DNA from: Nostoc edaphicum CCNP1411
Lineage (GTDB): Bacteria; Cyanobacteriota; Cyanobacteriia; Cyanobacteriales; Nostocaceae
DNA: 64,000 bases
NCBI RefSeq assembly: GCF_014023275.1
Contig: NZ_CP054698.1
Location: 434,001-498,000, forward strand
Direction: 5' to 3'
The notes beneath the pieces are model-generated. The model was not told the DNA's origin and made no database searches. It saw only the letters and a list, made by a program, of their open reading frames with translations. Below are positions 8,839 to 19,039 of the stretch, in pieces (position 1 is the stretch's first letter; every line of letters starts with the position of its first letter). Position numbers and translations under genes: made by a program.

Positions 8839-10315
8839 AATTCAATCTCTCAACATTTAATGTCAGTTTAATAATTACAATTGGCTAGATACAGAAACCA
8901 AGAAATAGCAATCTAGTTTGGGTACTTCAGATTAACACAGGTAGTAAGAAGTATGCCTAAACTTCATTAAAAATATAGTGAGATATAGAGTACATTGTCG
9001 CGAAAATTTGCCTACTTTTAACAAGAGGCTTAACCCTGATTGTTCACCACATCTTTCAAAGCCTTATAAAACCTAGATTTATGTGTTTTCCGATAAACAG
9101 GCTCAAAACCTGCTCTGGGTAAAGATTACGAAATTGGCGATCGCAAAGCTTGTGAGAAATACGGGTTAAGCACCTTGTCTGCTTAATTGGGATAGTAACT
9201 GGATTGTAGCAGTACTGTACTAGCCTGATGTTGACTAATCTATCCTACTTACCCGTACTAAATAAGTCAGCCTAAAAATTTGTCATTGCGATCAAGCAGA
9301 AAACAGAAGGGAAAAGGGTTTTAGCCTACTTTATCTTTATTTACATACTTTAGTTTTACTATGTCAACTTACTTACTAGCCGTTTATCTATCATGCGTGT
9401 TACCCTGTAGTTACACGTATAAGACAACATATATATTCTTAGAGAAATCTTGGAAGTAGTATTTTGCCTGAATTGCAGAATACAAGTAAGGTAATTGCAA
9501 ATTTACAGGCAAGCCAAAAAAACCGGGATATACACCCAAGGACGGGCACTGTGTTGTAATTTTCACACATCAAGCTACATCAAAAAAGTTTTTCACCAGT
9601 CTGGGCAAATTAAATTGCTCACGAATCCTTAAAATTTCGATACTAAAATCACACAATTTTATTGTTGCCAATCCCGTATCATTTCCAAGATTGGCTATTA
9701 TTCAGAGCAAGAATTAATTGTTGCTGAAAACTTTGAAGTCACTTACGTAAATATCCATATAGTCTTTCTAAATGTCTCTTTTCACTGCACAAAGCTTATC
9801 TCTAAAGTGGTTTCACTGCTTGTAGGCTGACACAATTGTTATATTCCTTACCCTGAAGGAATTAACTCCTCTTGTCTTTTCAAAATCAGTAAACCGATAG
9901 CGAATATACCAGCTTTTTGTATGAATTTTTTGTAAAGTTATCAAATTCAGTGTTCTTACATAATATGATGTTGAGTGTTAGATTACTAATCAATACTTGC
10001 ATCAGTAACAACATAAAACTAAGTTAACCAAAGTTAACCAAAAGAATGAAAAGCCAGTGAATCAGGGAGAAAGTTGTGAGTTATCCTGTTTTCGATGTCA
10101 GGAGGATATCAAAAAATCTAAGTCAAAATTGAGACTACTAAAACTATTAGTTGACTTCAGATATTGAACAATCTTAGGAAAAAAAGCATTAGGTGACAAT
10201 CAACGCAAATATTACCATCGCAAATTAGACTACAGTCCTACTACCAGTAAAATACTGAGGAAAATCTCCTGCAAGTAAATAGTCTGTTTTTTATAAAAGA
10301 AAGTTTGTATATATT
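8839..10315. promoter_or_regulatory. 1.5-kb AT-rich leader region of the polysaccharide cluster
   Basis: No convincing gene in about 1.5 kb. One short open stretch at about 9093-9182 on the plus strand reads protein-like for 29 codons but has a stop directly upstream. Direct repeats AAGTTAACCA (about 10021-10040) occur near the end. The promoter for the co-directional cluster beginning at 10316 must lie here; I could not pin a -10/-35 pair with confidence. Confidence 0.4.
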
Positions 10316-12520
10316 ATGACAATGGAATCTTTACCCAACTTTGAAGAAGTAAATATTCAAAAATACTTAGAAGTTATACAACGGCGCTGGTTACCTCTAG
10401 TAGGAATTTTTAGCATAGCTGTTACCTTTGGATGCTTGTATGCATTTTCATTAAAACCCTCATACAAAGCAGAAGGAAGTTTGATGATTAAAACAAATCG
10501 ATCTTCCTCACTCACAGGGTTACCGCAAGACATAGGACGCCTAGAGGCTTTGAATGTAAACGACAATCCTCTGGAAACTCAGGTGAGGGTTATTGGATCA
10601 AATCCAGTGATTGAGAAAACAATTAATTCCCTCAAGCTCAAAGATAGTCAAGGCAAACCCTTATCGATTCCCGTCCTGGCAGAACAACTAAAAATAGAAG
10701 GAATCAAAGGTACTGATGTTGTACAACTTTCTTATAAAGGCGGCGATCCAGAACTGGCTGCCAAAATCGTCAATGAAGTTATCGACAGTTATATCGACCT
10801 AAATATCAAGGCTAATCAGAATGAAGCATTGACAGCCAAACAAGTTCTCGTAACGGAAGTACCCAAAGCTGAGGAAATTGTCAGAAGAGCCGAATCAAAA
10901 CTGCGACTATTTAAAGAAACGAATAAAATTGTTGTCCTGGAACAAGAAGCAACCGCAGCGGTCGATACGATTTCCAAGTTAGGAAACCAAATTTCTCAAG
11001 CTTTAGCTCAATTAGATGATGTCAAAGGTCGTTTGGAACAGTTACGTAGTGAAGCTCAAGTAGATTCACAGCAAGGTGTCATCGCATCTGACTTGAGTCA
11101 AGCACCTGGGGTTCAAAAAGTGCTTATTCAACTTCAAGAAACAGAAAGTCAACTAGCACTAGAGCGAACTCGTTTTGAACCTGAACACCCTACAATCACT
11201 AACTTAGAAGAAAAGGTCACAGCTCTTAAAAGCTTGCTAAAAGAGCGGGTAGGACAAGTAGCGGGTACAGCGCAGATAACAGAGGGAAGTTTACAGGTTG
11301 GACAACTGCGCCAAAGCCTAATTGCAGATATTACTCGTGCTCAGGCACAACGGGTTGGTCTAGAAAGACAAATTGGCACACTCTTGCGACAGCAAGATGC
11401 CTACATCAAACGAGCAAATAATTTGCCAAGGCTAGAACAAAGCCAACGAGAGCTAGAACGGAAACTGCAAGCGGCTCAAACGACTTACGAAACACTCTTA
11501 AAGAAACGCCAAGAAATTGATGTTGCACAGAATCAAAAGATTCCTAATGCTCGTGTGATTTCCTATGCCTTAATTCCCGATAAAGCAGAAGGACCTCGCA
11601 AAATCTTATTTATTGTTGGTGGAGGGGGAATTGGTCTTTTCTTAGGTATCATTGTCGCCTTTGGTTTAGACTTAATAGACCGCTCGGTGAAGACCGTCAA
11701 AGAAGCTAAAGAAGTCTTGAGATATAGTGTTTTAGGAGTAATTCCGACACAAGGCAGAAATGCTAAAGATCCTTCTTCTATAGCAGGACTCGATAGAGCT
11801 ATTCCCAAAATTATTGGCAGAGATATTCCTTACTTCCCTGTTGGTAATGCATACCAAATACTACAAGTTAACTTGAAGTTTCTCTGTTCTGATAAACCGC
11901 TCAAAAGCATTGTAATTACAAGTTCCGTTGCCAAAGAAGGAAAGTCTGACGTATCTGCAAATCTAGCTGTGACTATGGCTCAGGCAGGGCGTCGGGTATT
12001 ATTGGTGGATGCAGATATGCGTCATCCCATACAGCATCATATCTGGGGGCTACCAAATGCAATGGGACTAAGCAATGTAATTATTGGACAAGCATCTTTA
12101 GATACGGTAGTACAAGAAGTGATGCCTAATCTTGAGGTTCTTACTTCTGGAGTTTTACCTCCCAATCCAGTTGCAATGCTAGATTCTCAACGCATGGCAA
12201 CATTAATTAGTAGCTTTGGAAGAGATTATGATCTGGTAATATTTGATACTCCTCCTCTGTCGGGAATAGCAGATGCTGCTGTTCTAAGCACACTCACTGA
12301 CGGTATCTTATTAGTTGTTCGTCCTGGAGTAGTTGACCTTAACAGTGCGAATGCAGCTAAAGAGTTTTTAACTCAGTCAGGTCAGAAGGTATTAGGGATA
12401 GTTATCAATGGTGTGAATACTAAAAATGAACCTAATAATTATTTTTATGACAATAAGAAACGACAAATTGAACAAGATTTAGTATCTAGCAGCCTAACAA
12501 AATTTTCCAAAGAGCGTTAA
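10316..12520 (+). CDS. Polysaccharide co-polymerase / BY-type tyrosine autokinase (Wzc-like)
   Basis: 734 residues. N-terminal Wzz chain-length domain with a first membrane helix (about 29-50), a long periplasmic coiled coil (about 190-410), a second helix (about 425-447, IVGGGGIGLFLGIIVAFGLD) and a cytosolic ATPase. Walker A is KEGKS (about residue 541), Walker A' VLLVDADMRHP and Walker B LVIFDTPP. In most BY-kinases the residue after GKS is Thr; here it is Asp. The C-terminus has only two Tyr (YFY) rather than a long tyrosine cluster. It controls length and export of the polymer made by the genes that follow and is first in the cluster. Confidence 0.92.
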   Translation: MTMESLPNFEEVNIQKYLEVIQRRWLPLVGIFSIAVTFGCLYAFSLKPSYKAEGSLMIKTNRSSSLTGLPQDIGRLEALNVNDNPLETQVRVIGSNPVIEKTINSLKLKDSQGKPLSIPVLAEQLKIEGIKGTDVVQLSYKGGDPELAAKIVNEVIDSYIDLNIKANQNEALTAKQVLVTEVPKAEEIVRRAESKLRLFKETNKIVVLEQEATAAVDTISKLGNQISQALAQLDDVKGRLEQLRSEAQVDSQQGVIASDLSQAPGVQKVLIQLQETESQLALERTRFEPEHPTITNLEEKVTALKSLLKERVGQVAGTAQITEGSLQVGQLRQSLIADITRAQAQRVGLERQIGTLLRQQDAYIKRANNLPRLEQSQRELERKLQAAQTTYETLLKKRQEIDVAQNQKIPNARVISYALIPDKAEGPRKILFIVGGGGIGLFLGIIVAFGLDLIDRSVKTVKEAKEVLRYSVLGVIPTQGRNAKDPSSIAGLDRAIPKIIGRDIPYFPVGNAYQILQVNLKFLCSDKPLKSIVITSSVAKEGKSDVSANLAVTMAQAGRRVLLVDADMRHPIQHHIWGLPNAMGLSNVIIGQASLDTVVQEVMPNLEVLTSGVLPPNPVAMLDSQRMATLISSFGRDYDLVIFDTPPLSGIADAAVLSTLTDGILLVVRPGVVDLNSANAAKEFLTQSGQKVLGIVINGVNTKNEPNNYFYDNKKRQIEQDLVSSSLTKFSKER

Positions 12521-12595
12521 GTTATTCGATGAATTGCGAAAGCGAATCTGACTACAACCATCTAAACCAAATTTTTTGACTGTAGGACTAAATTA

Positions 12596-13537
12596 ATGAC
12601 GTTAAGCAAAAATCTCAAGCAATTCGTAAAATCAAATACTCCATTAGCTAAATGGAAAGGCTCTATTTACACAAAGGCAATAATTCTCAAAAATCATGTA
12701 AAAAACTATGACATATATCAGCAAATATTATCTCCTCAACAGAGTAATGAATTAGTTACCAATCTTATTAAAGATAGTAAACCTTTTATGATTTCTCGCT
12801 TTGGTAGCACAGAAGCTTATTGTGTACATGAATACCTAAAAGGAGGTTATAAGGGATCTATATTTGAGTCAATATCTAATGATTCTGGGTTTTTCCCAGC
12901 AGATGAAAAACATCTAGATCGATTTAGTCAACTTTTTCTAGAATCGTCAAAATCTATAGATGTTCTAGGAGTATGGTTTCAAATTGGAGAACCAGAAATT
13001 ATCAGAAATTCTTGCCCAAAAGCTTCTTTTGTGGAATTAAATACGCTTGAACCTTATTATCACAACGACCCTTGGAGCAAGAATCTTGAGGGAAAAAAGG
13101 TTTTAGTCATTCATCCTTTTGCAGAAACAATTTCATCACAATATAAAAACCATAGGAAGTTACTTTTTGAAAACCAAAGTATTTTGCCTGAATTTGAACT
13201 AATTACCTTCAAAGCAGTACAGTCTCTAGCGGGAACTCAAACTCAGTTCAATACTTGGTTCGATGCTTATGATTGGATGTGTAACAAGATTAAAGATCAA
13301 GATTTTGACATAGCTATTATCGGATGTGGTGCTTATGGACTTCCATTAGCTGCTTACATTAAATCTCTTGGTAAACAGGCTCTCCACCTTGGAGGAGCAA
13401 CTCAAATTCTTTTTGGCATTAAAGGCAACCGTTGGGATAAAATTCCGTTTTTTCAGTCTCTTTATAATGAATCCTGGGTTAGGTGTAGACCTGATGATGT
13501 CCCTACAAGTCCCTCAAAATATCCGGCCTATTGGTAA
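12596..13537 (+). CDS. Putative GT-D-like glycosyltransferase / polysaccharide biosynthesis protein
   Basis: 313 residues, soluble. Two stretches recall the GT-D fold family: FMISRFGSTEA (about 63-73), similar to the RFGDGE nucleotide-sugar motif, and IIGCGAYGLPLAAYIKSLGK (about 240-259) ending in LGGATQILFG, a Rossmann-like segment. Position just after the Wzc-like gene supports a role in the polymer, probably sugar transfer. The donor and linkage are unknown and the GT-D link is tentative, since the DGE triad reads STE. Start ATG at 12596. Confidence 0.55.
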   Translation: MTLSKNLKQFVKSNTPLAKWKGSIYTKAIILKNHVKNYDIYQQILSPQQSNELVTNLIKDSKPFMISRFGSTEAYCVHEYLKGGYKGSIFESISNDSGFFPADEKHLDRFSQLFLESSKSIDVLGVWFQIGEPEIIRNSCPKASFVELNTLEPYYHNDPWSKNLEGKKVLVIHPFAETISSQYKNHRKLLFENQSILPEFELITFKAVQSLAGTQTQFNTWFDAYDWMCNKIKDQDFDIAIIGCGAYGLPLAAYIKSLGKQALHLGGATQILFGIKGNRWDKIPFFQSLYNESWVRCRPDDVPTSPSKYPAYW

Positions 13538-13592
13538 TTATTGGTTCCAAAAATATTTTCGTCTTATTTTGTTATCTATTGAGGCATTTTGT

Positions 13593-14546
13593 ATGGATAA
13601 AAATAAAATAAAAACATCTTGTTTAATTAATAATTACAATTATGCTGAATTTCTCTCAGAGGCGGTTGATAGCGCTTTAAATCAAACAGTTAAATTTGAT
13701 GAAATTATTATTGTTGATGACGCATCCACAGATAATTCAGTAGAAGTCATAACCAAATTTACTCAAGTAGCTAATGTTAAATCTGTCTTGAAAGAAAAAA
13801 ATCAAGGACAACTATCATCATTCAACGAAGGTTTTTTAGCTGCAACTGGAGACATTATATTTTTTTTAGATGCCGATGATATTTATGAACCTCAATATTT
13901 AGAAACAGCATTAAATTTTTATAAGAGACGTAGTGAATGTGATTTTGTTTTTTGTGCGTATAAAAAATTTGGAGCATTAGAAGAAATATTTCAAGCTGAT
14001 GCTATCGATTTAGATTTGGGTTATTCAGTAATCAGAACTTTATATAGTGGTGAATGGATTGGCTCCATAACTTCAACATTATCAATCCGTAAAGAAATAA
14101 TTAGAAAATTTTTGCCTATTCCAAATGTAGAAGATTGGCGTGTAAGGGCTGATGACTGTCTGGTATGGGGAGCTTCTTTGGTAGGAGCTAAAAAGTTTTA
14201 TATATCTAAACCTTTAGTGATGTATAGAATACATAAAAGTAATCAGTATCATAACAAAATTTTTTTAGACATAGATAACAACTATGAGTATAAGAGATTC
14301 TGGAAACGCAATTCCTTATTTAATTACATTCTGCAAAAAAATAATTTGAGTTTACCATTATTATTGGCTTTCACATCTCTAAATGAGTTAAAAACAATAC
14401 CATGTCCAAAATATCAAGATTTTATTTCATATTTGAAAATAATATTTTTGTTTGAGCATAACTTTTTTTGGAAAATAAAAGGCATTGTTTTCTTATTTAG
14501 CTATTTTTTGAAAACTTTGATGACTGGGAAATTAAAAGTATTGTAG
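13593..14546 (+). CDS. Glycosyltransferase family 2
   Basis: 317 residues from ATG at 13593. A longer in-frame start at 13368 would overlap the previous gene by 170 bases, so I reject it. GT-A fold motifs: nucleotide site LINNYNYAEFLSEAVDSAL, DDAST (about residue 43) and the metal-binding DxD in FFLDADDIYEP. The C-terminal third has hydrophobic stretches (YLKIIFLFEH, GIVFLFSYFLK) that could sit on the membrane. Visibly more AT-rich than its neighbours, as often seen in polysaccharide loci acquired horizontally. Donor and acceptor unknown. Confidence 0.88.
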   Translation: MDKNKIKTSCLINNYNYAEFLSEAVDSALNQTVKFDEIIIVDDASTDNSVEVITKFTQVANVKSVLKEKNQGQLSSFNEGFLAATGDIIFFLDADDIYEPQYLETALNFYKRRSECDFVFCAYKKFGALEEIFQADAIDLDLGYSVIRTLYSGEWIGSITSTLSIRKEIIRKFLPIPNVEDWRVRADDCLVWGASLVGAKKFYISKPLVMYRIHKSNQYHNKIFLDIDNNYEYKRFWKRNSLFNYILQKNNLSLPLLLAFTSLNELKTIPCPKYQDFISYLKIIFLFEHNFFWKIKGIVFLFSYFLKTLMTGKLKVL

Positions 14547-14595
14547 GCAATATTGATAGGGATAGAGAACGTTGCATGATTAATTCATAAAAATA

Positions 14596-15918
14596 ATGTT
14601 AAGTAAACTAAAAATTAAAAACTTATCAAAACTTAAATCTCGTTCTGGACTGCGTGCAATTATTGCCAATACAAGTTGGTTGTTTGCTGACCGTATTCTA
14701 CGTATGGGTGCAAGCTTAGTCGTAGGAGTATGGATAGCACGCTACTTAGGAGTACAGCAGTATGGTGTCTTTAACTATGCTTTAGCTTTTGTTACCTTAT
14801 TTAGCCCAATTTTCACTCTAGGACTGGACGACGTAGTAGTTCGCCATCTTGTGCGTCAATCATCAAACAAAGAGGAAATTTTAGGAACTACTTTTTGGCT
14901 AAAGTTGCTGGGTGGAATTGCTTCTGTCTTATTGGCAGTTAGCACTATGTTTTTCTTAGGTGAGCAGGAAACACTGAAGATATGGCTAGTTGCAATTTTA
15001 GCAATGGCAGGAATTTTTAGGGCGGCTGATACTATTGAACTGTGGTTTCAATCACAGGTGCAGTCAAAATACACTGTGATTGCTAAGAACACAGCGTTTC
15101 TGCTAAATAGTGCTATCAAAATCGGACTAATTTTAACAAAAGCACCATTGTTAGCTTTTGCTTGGGTAACATTAGCAGAATTTGCGATGAGTGCAATTGG
15201 ATTGCTGATTGTTTACCAAGTCAAAGGGTCTTCGTTGTGGTTATGGCGTTGGAGTTTTTCTGCTGCCAAAACTCTTCTGAAAGAGAGTTTACCTCTCATT
15301 TTTTCGGGGTTCGCTATCCTGATTTTTATGAAAATAGATCAGGTGATGTTAGGCCAAATGATCGGAAATAGTGAGGTTGGAGTTTATACTGCTGCTGTTA
15401 GGGTTTCTGAAATTTGGTATTTTATTCCGGGGGCTATTGTTTCTTCTGTTGCTCCTGCAATTTACGCAGCTAAGGAAAAGTCTGAAAGTCTTTACTATCA
15501 GCGAATTGGACAATTACTCAGTCTAATGACATGTATATCTTTGGCAATTGCTCTTCCAATGTCATTTCTGTCTGACAAGATAATTATGGTGATGTTTGGA
15601 AGTGGATATGCAGAAGCAGGATCAATATTAGCAGTTCATATTTGGACTTCTTTGTTTGTATTTATGGGTCTAGCAACATCACCTTGGTTTATTGCTGAAG
15701 GTTTGAACCACGTTTCTTTAGGTAAGACTTTGTTTGGGGCAATCCTAAATATTATTCTTAACTTATTCCTTATTCCTAAGTATGCAGGACTTGGGGCTGC
15801 GATCGCAACAATCATCTCTCAAGCTGCTGCTGCTTTTGTGTGCAACGCATTTGACCCAAGAACACAAAAAATATTTAAAATTCAGGTGCGATCGCTTATT
15901 CCTTTTTACAAGTATTGA
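14596..15918 (+). CDS. Wzx-type polysaccharide flippase (MOP superfamily)
   Basis: 440 residues, about 12 membrane helices. The start, with RSGLRAIIANTSWLFADRIL and RMGASLVVGVWIARYLG, and the FNYALAFVTLFSPIFTLGLD segment are typical of the polysaccharide transporter family. It would flip undecaprenyl-linked repeat units to the periplasm, where the polymerase at 16899 would join them. Start ATG at 14596. It ends 22 bases ahead of the next gene. Confidence 0.92.
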   Translation: MLSKLKIKNLSKLKSRSGLRAIIANTSWLFADRILRMGASLVVGVWIARYLGVQQYGVFNYALAFVTLFSPIFTLGLDDVVVRHLVRQSSNKEEILGTTFWLKLLGGIASVLLAVSTMFFLGEQETLKIWLVAILAMAGIFRAADTIELWFQSQVQSKYTVIAKNTAFLLNSAIKIGLILTKAPLLAFAWVTLAEFAMSAIGLLIVYQVKGSSLWLWRWSFSAAKTLLKESLPLIFSGFAILIFMKIDQVMLGQMIGNSEVGVYTAAVRVSEIWYFIPGAIVSSVAPAIYAAKEKSESLYYQRIGQLLSLMTCISLAIALPMSFLSDKIIMVMFGSGYAEAGSILAVHIWTSLFVFMGLATSPWFIAEGLNHVSLGKTLFGAILNIILNLFLIPKYAGLGAAIATIISQAAAAFVCNAFDPRTQKIFKIQVRSLIPFYKY

Positions 15919-15940
15919 TCATTATTATTTAACCTTGATT

Positions 15941-16870
15941 ATGATGGAAACACCAGTAACTTTTATTGTTTTTAAGCGCCCACAAACAACAGAGAAAGTT
16001 TTTGAAGCTATTCGCCAAGCCAAACCAACAAAACTTTTTGTAATTGCAGATGGCCCACGCACTGACCGTGAAGATGAAGCAGAAAAGTGTGAAGCGACTC
16101 GGGCAATTATTGAGAGAGTTGATTGGGACTGTGAAGTTATCAAAAATTATTCTGATGTCAACTTAGGTTGTGCCAAACGAGTCTCTAGTGGTTTAGATTG
16201 GGTATTTAATAATGTTGAAGAGACAATTATTTTAGAAGATGATTGTATCCCTCACCCAACATTTTTTAGATTTAGTGAAGAACTGTTAGCAAAATATAGA
16301 AATGATACCCGAATCGCCACAATCTCGGCTCAAAATCTTCAGTTTGGACGAAAACGCACAAATTATAGTTACTATTTATCTCGTTACAATCATTGTTGGG
16401 GCTGGGCAAGTTGGAGACGTGCTTGGCAACATTATGATTTGACGATCAAACTCTGGAAAGAGGTGCAAGCAGAAAACCTTTTACATGATATTCTTGTAGA
16501 CCCAAAAGCAGTAAGTTATTGGCGACGAATATTTCAGTCTGTTTATAACAATCCTACAGGTATAACCTGGGATTACCAATGGACATTTGCTTGCTGGATA
16601 CAGGGTAGCTTAAGCGTTATTCCCAACGTCAATTTAATCTCTAATGTTGGTGTTGGTGCAGACGCGACTCACTTCACTTCCAACCAAGAATTTTCGTTCA
16701 TTAATATGTCCATGCAAGCGATGGAATTTCCCTTAAAACATCCACCGTTTATTGTGAGGAATATAGAGGCAGATAATTTTACGCAGAAAACAGTTTATAA
16801 AGCAACTGCATTGGATATTTTCAAAGAGGAAGTAAAGAAAAGATTGAATTACTCAACCATAAAAAAATAG
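15941..16870 (+). CDS. Glycosyltransferase (GT-A fold, nucleotide-diphospho-sugar transferase family)
   Basis: 309 residues from ATG at 15941; the upstream extension to 15782 overlaps the flippase gene in another frame and is unlikely. Starts TPVTFIVFKRPQTTEKVFEA, then FVIADGPR, and has an acidic metal site ILEDDCIPHPTFFRF (about residues 101-115). Further family marks are HCWGWASWRRAW and ITWDYQWTFACW. Related proteins are sometimes labelled hemolysin-activation or family-2-like. Cytosolic; adds a sugar to the repeat unit. Specificity unknown. Confidence 0.8.
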   Translation: MMETPVTFIVFKRPQTTEKVFEAIRQAKPTKLFVIADGPRTDREDEAEKCEATRAIIERVDWDCEVIKNYSDVNLGCAKRVSSGLDWVFNNVEETIILEDDCIPHPTFFRFSEELLAKYRNDTRIATISAQNLQFGRKRTNYSYYLSRYNHCWGWASWRRAWQHYDLTIKLWKEVQAENLLHDILVDPKAVSYWRRIFQSVYNNPTGITWDYQWTFACWIQGSLSVIPNVNLISNVGVGADATHFTSNQEFSFINMSMQAMEFPLKHPPFIVRNIEADNFTQKTVYKATALDIFKEEVKKRLNYSTIKK

Positions 16871-16898
16871 TGATATATTCAGTAAATTAAGAAATTAA

Positions 16899-18128
16899 AT
16901 GTCAGCGATGAAGGTAAAATTAACAGAAAAAATATTAACTATTTTGCTATTACTTATTGCTGTAGGAGCATTAACAATACATCCTGCACAAGAAGTTTCT
17001 ATGTCTACCCTGGGAGGTGATAAGGTAGATACTTTGTTCAATATAGTTTCATATTTAATCCTATTTTATTTTTTTATTTCATACTGGAAAGGTTTTATTT
17101 ATGTAATTACTAAAAGTCCATTGCAGTTTTTTTTACTAGCAATAGTTCTATTTTCTGTACTGTGGTCAGAAGACATAAATTCTAGTCTTAATTATATAAA
17201 AGGTCTAATCAGAATATATTTTATTGCCATCTATTTGGCAATGCGTTATCCTCTTAGGGAACAAATGAGGCTAATAGCTTGGGCGCTTGGTGCAGCTACA
17301 TTATTATCTATGATATTCTCTGCATTCGTACCAGGTTATATTCACACAGCACCTGAATTATTAGATATGTGGAGCGGAATTTATGGTCATAAAAATGAAT
17401 TAGGATACATGATGAATTGGAGTGCAGGAGTTTTTTTGCATCTTGCCCTTAGTAGTCATCGGTATCGCTGGTTGATGTGGTCAATCTGTGGCGTATCTGT
17501 ATGTCTAATTATCCTCACGCGTTCCACAACATCTTTGGCGATTTTATTGACAATGATATTACTTTTACCTTTCTACCAATCCTTCAAAAAGACTAATTAT
17601 AAATTACAAGTTATTATGATTACTACAGCTTTAATGTTACTCATTATTGTTTCAATGTTACTAATTAATAACGCTGAAACTGTAGTTGGTACTTCTGGCA
17701 AAGACCTTACCTTAAATGGACGTTCTGATCTTTGGGAATTAGTAATAGCTAAGGTTTTGGAAAGACCTTGGCTAGGTTATGGATATTCGGCATTTTGGAC
17801 TAGTAATGCTGCATCTAATCTGAGAGCTACTTATGATTGGGCAAGTAATGCTCATAATGGATTTTTAGAACTATTGTTAGAATTAGGATTTTTGGGTTTC
17901 TTGACTTTTGCCGCAGGATTTATCCGGTTCTTTGTAATGGCACTGACTCGAATCGTTTCAGTGGCAAAAAAACCGGAAGATTATTGGCCAATGCAGATGC
18001 TAGTTATTATCGTCATAGTGAATTTCTCAGAAGCAAGGTTATTAATCCCTGGTTGGAATTGGTTAATGTATCTCACCACTTCTCTATCTCTGACTCTTAG
18101 TTTTCAGCGAGCACCAATATATAAATAG
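16899..18128 (+). CDS. O-antigen ligase / Wzy-type polymerase family membrane protein
   Basis: 409 residues, about 10-12 membrane helices. Family marks: the loop GHKNELGYMMNWSAG, DLTLNGRSDLWELV (Arg in NGR), the large-loop GYGYSAFW and NAHNGFLELLLELGFLGFL, the classic O-antigen ligase/polymerase motif with a catalytic-type His. In a cluster with Wzx and Wzc-like proteins a Wzy polymerase role is more likely than ligation to lipid A. Start ATG at 16899 (a second ATG follows two codons later). Confidence 0.87.
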   Translation: MSAMKVKLTEKILTILLLLIAVGALTIHPAQEVSMSTLGGDKVDTLFNIVSYLILFYFFISYWKGFIYVITKSPLQFFLLAIVLFSVLWSEDINSSLNYIKGLIRIYFIAIYLAMRYPLREQMRLIAWALGAATLLSMIFSAFVPGYIHTAPELLDMWSGIYGHKNELGYMMNWSAGVFLHLALSSHRYRWLMWSICGVSVCLIILTRSTTSLAILLTMILLLPFYQSFKKTNYKLQVIMITTALMLLIIVSMLLINNAETVVGTSGKDLTLNGRSDLWELVIAKVLERPWLGYGYSAFWTSNAASNLRATYDWASNAHNGFLELLLELGFLGFLTFAAGFIRFFVMALTRIVSVAKKPEDYWPMQMLVIIVIVNFSEARLLIPGWNWLMYLTTSLSLTLSFQRAPIYK

Positions 18129-18169
18129 GTAAATAATTTACATACTTGCATAATTGAAAGGATAAAAAC

Positions 18170-18997
18170 ATGAAAAAGTTAAATTTTGGATGTGGACACA
18201 GATTTTCTTCTGAATGGATAAATATAGATTTTAATTCTGAGCACCCTGACGTAATTGCCCATAACTTACTGCAACCACTTCCATACCCTAAAGATTATTT
18301 TGATGTAATTTATAGCAGTCATGTCCTAGAGCATTTCTCTAAGGAAACGGGAGAAATGTTAGTGAAAGAATGCTATAGAGTTTTAAAACCTCAAGGAATT
18401 TTACGTATAGTTGTTCCTGACTTAGAACGAACATGCCGTGAATATTTAAGAATTATCGATAGTATTGAAAATGAAGAATCAAGGAAACAATATGAATGGA
18501 TTATTATTGAGTTAATTGACCAATTGGTTAGAACAGAACATGGCGGATTGATGAAAACTTATTGGCGACAAGTGCTTGAGAATAATGATGAATCATCTAT
18601 CAACTATGTAGAAGCAAGAACAGGTGTAAATATCAAAGAAGAGGTAGCAACAAATAATACTGTTTCTTTGTTGGAAAAGGTTTTTAGTCTCAATCACAAT
18701 AAACTCAGAAACAAATTTAAATATCTTTATATTGACATGGTAAAAAGGTTAATACCACGGTATGTCCGCAAGTCTATGATTGATGAAACCTCACTGGGTG
18801 AAAAACATAAGTGGATGTATGATAGCCATAGCATGAAAACGCTCTTTGAAAGAGTTGGTTTTTCGGATATTAAATTGTTAGATGCTCATACAAGTGATAT
18901 TCCAAACTTTAGTAATGAAGTATTAGATATAAATGCTGATGGAACGGTATATCTACCAGGCTCGTTATATTGTGAGGGCATCAAACCAAACAAATAA
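18170..18997 (+). CDS. SAM-dependent class I methyltransferase
   Basis: 275 residues. Motif I LNFGCGHRF (SAM glycine loop, here GCG), then WINIDFN, acidic site DVIYSSHVLEHF and post-motif YRVLKPQGILRIVVPDLERT. This is the Methyltransf_11-type fold. In this setting it probably methylates a sugar of the polymer. A middle insertion (about 105-200) of charged helices is longer than in minimal members. Start ATG at 18170 with an AAAGGA ribosome site. Confidence 0.87.
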   Translation: MKKLNFGCGHRFSSEWINIDFNSEHPDVIAHNLLQPLPYPKDYFDVIYSSHVLEHFSKETGEMLVKECYRVLKPQGILRIVVPDLERTCREYLRIIDSIENEESRKQYEWIIIELIDQLVRTEHGGLMKTYWRQVLENNDESSINYVEARTGVNIKEEVATNNTVSLLEKVFSLNHNKLRNKFKYLYIDMVKRLIPRYVRKSMIDETSLGEKHKWMYDSHSMKTLFERVGFSDIKLLDAHTSDIPNFSNEVLDINADGTVYLPGSLYCEGIKPNK

Positions 18998-19039
18998 TAT
19001 TGTTATCAAGCATGTTTTTTAAAGTTAAATAGTACTAAT

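Noticed and set aside
9093-9182. Short protein-like stretch (about 29 codons, with GKDYEIGDRKACEKYGL)
   Set aside because: A stop lies directly upstream and no family can be recognised; may be a gene remnant but not supportable.
13368-13592. Longer N-terminus for the GT2 at 13593
   Set aside because: It overlaps the previous gene by 170 bases in another frame and carries no GT2 similarity.
15782-15940. Longer N-terminus for the transferase at 15941
   Set aside because: It runs through the end of the flippase gene in another frame; the family starts at MMETPVTF.
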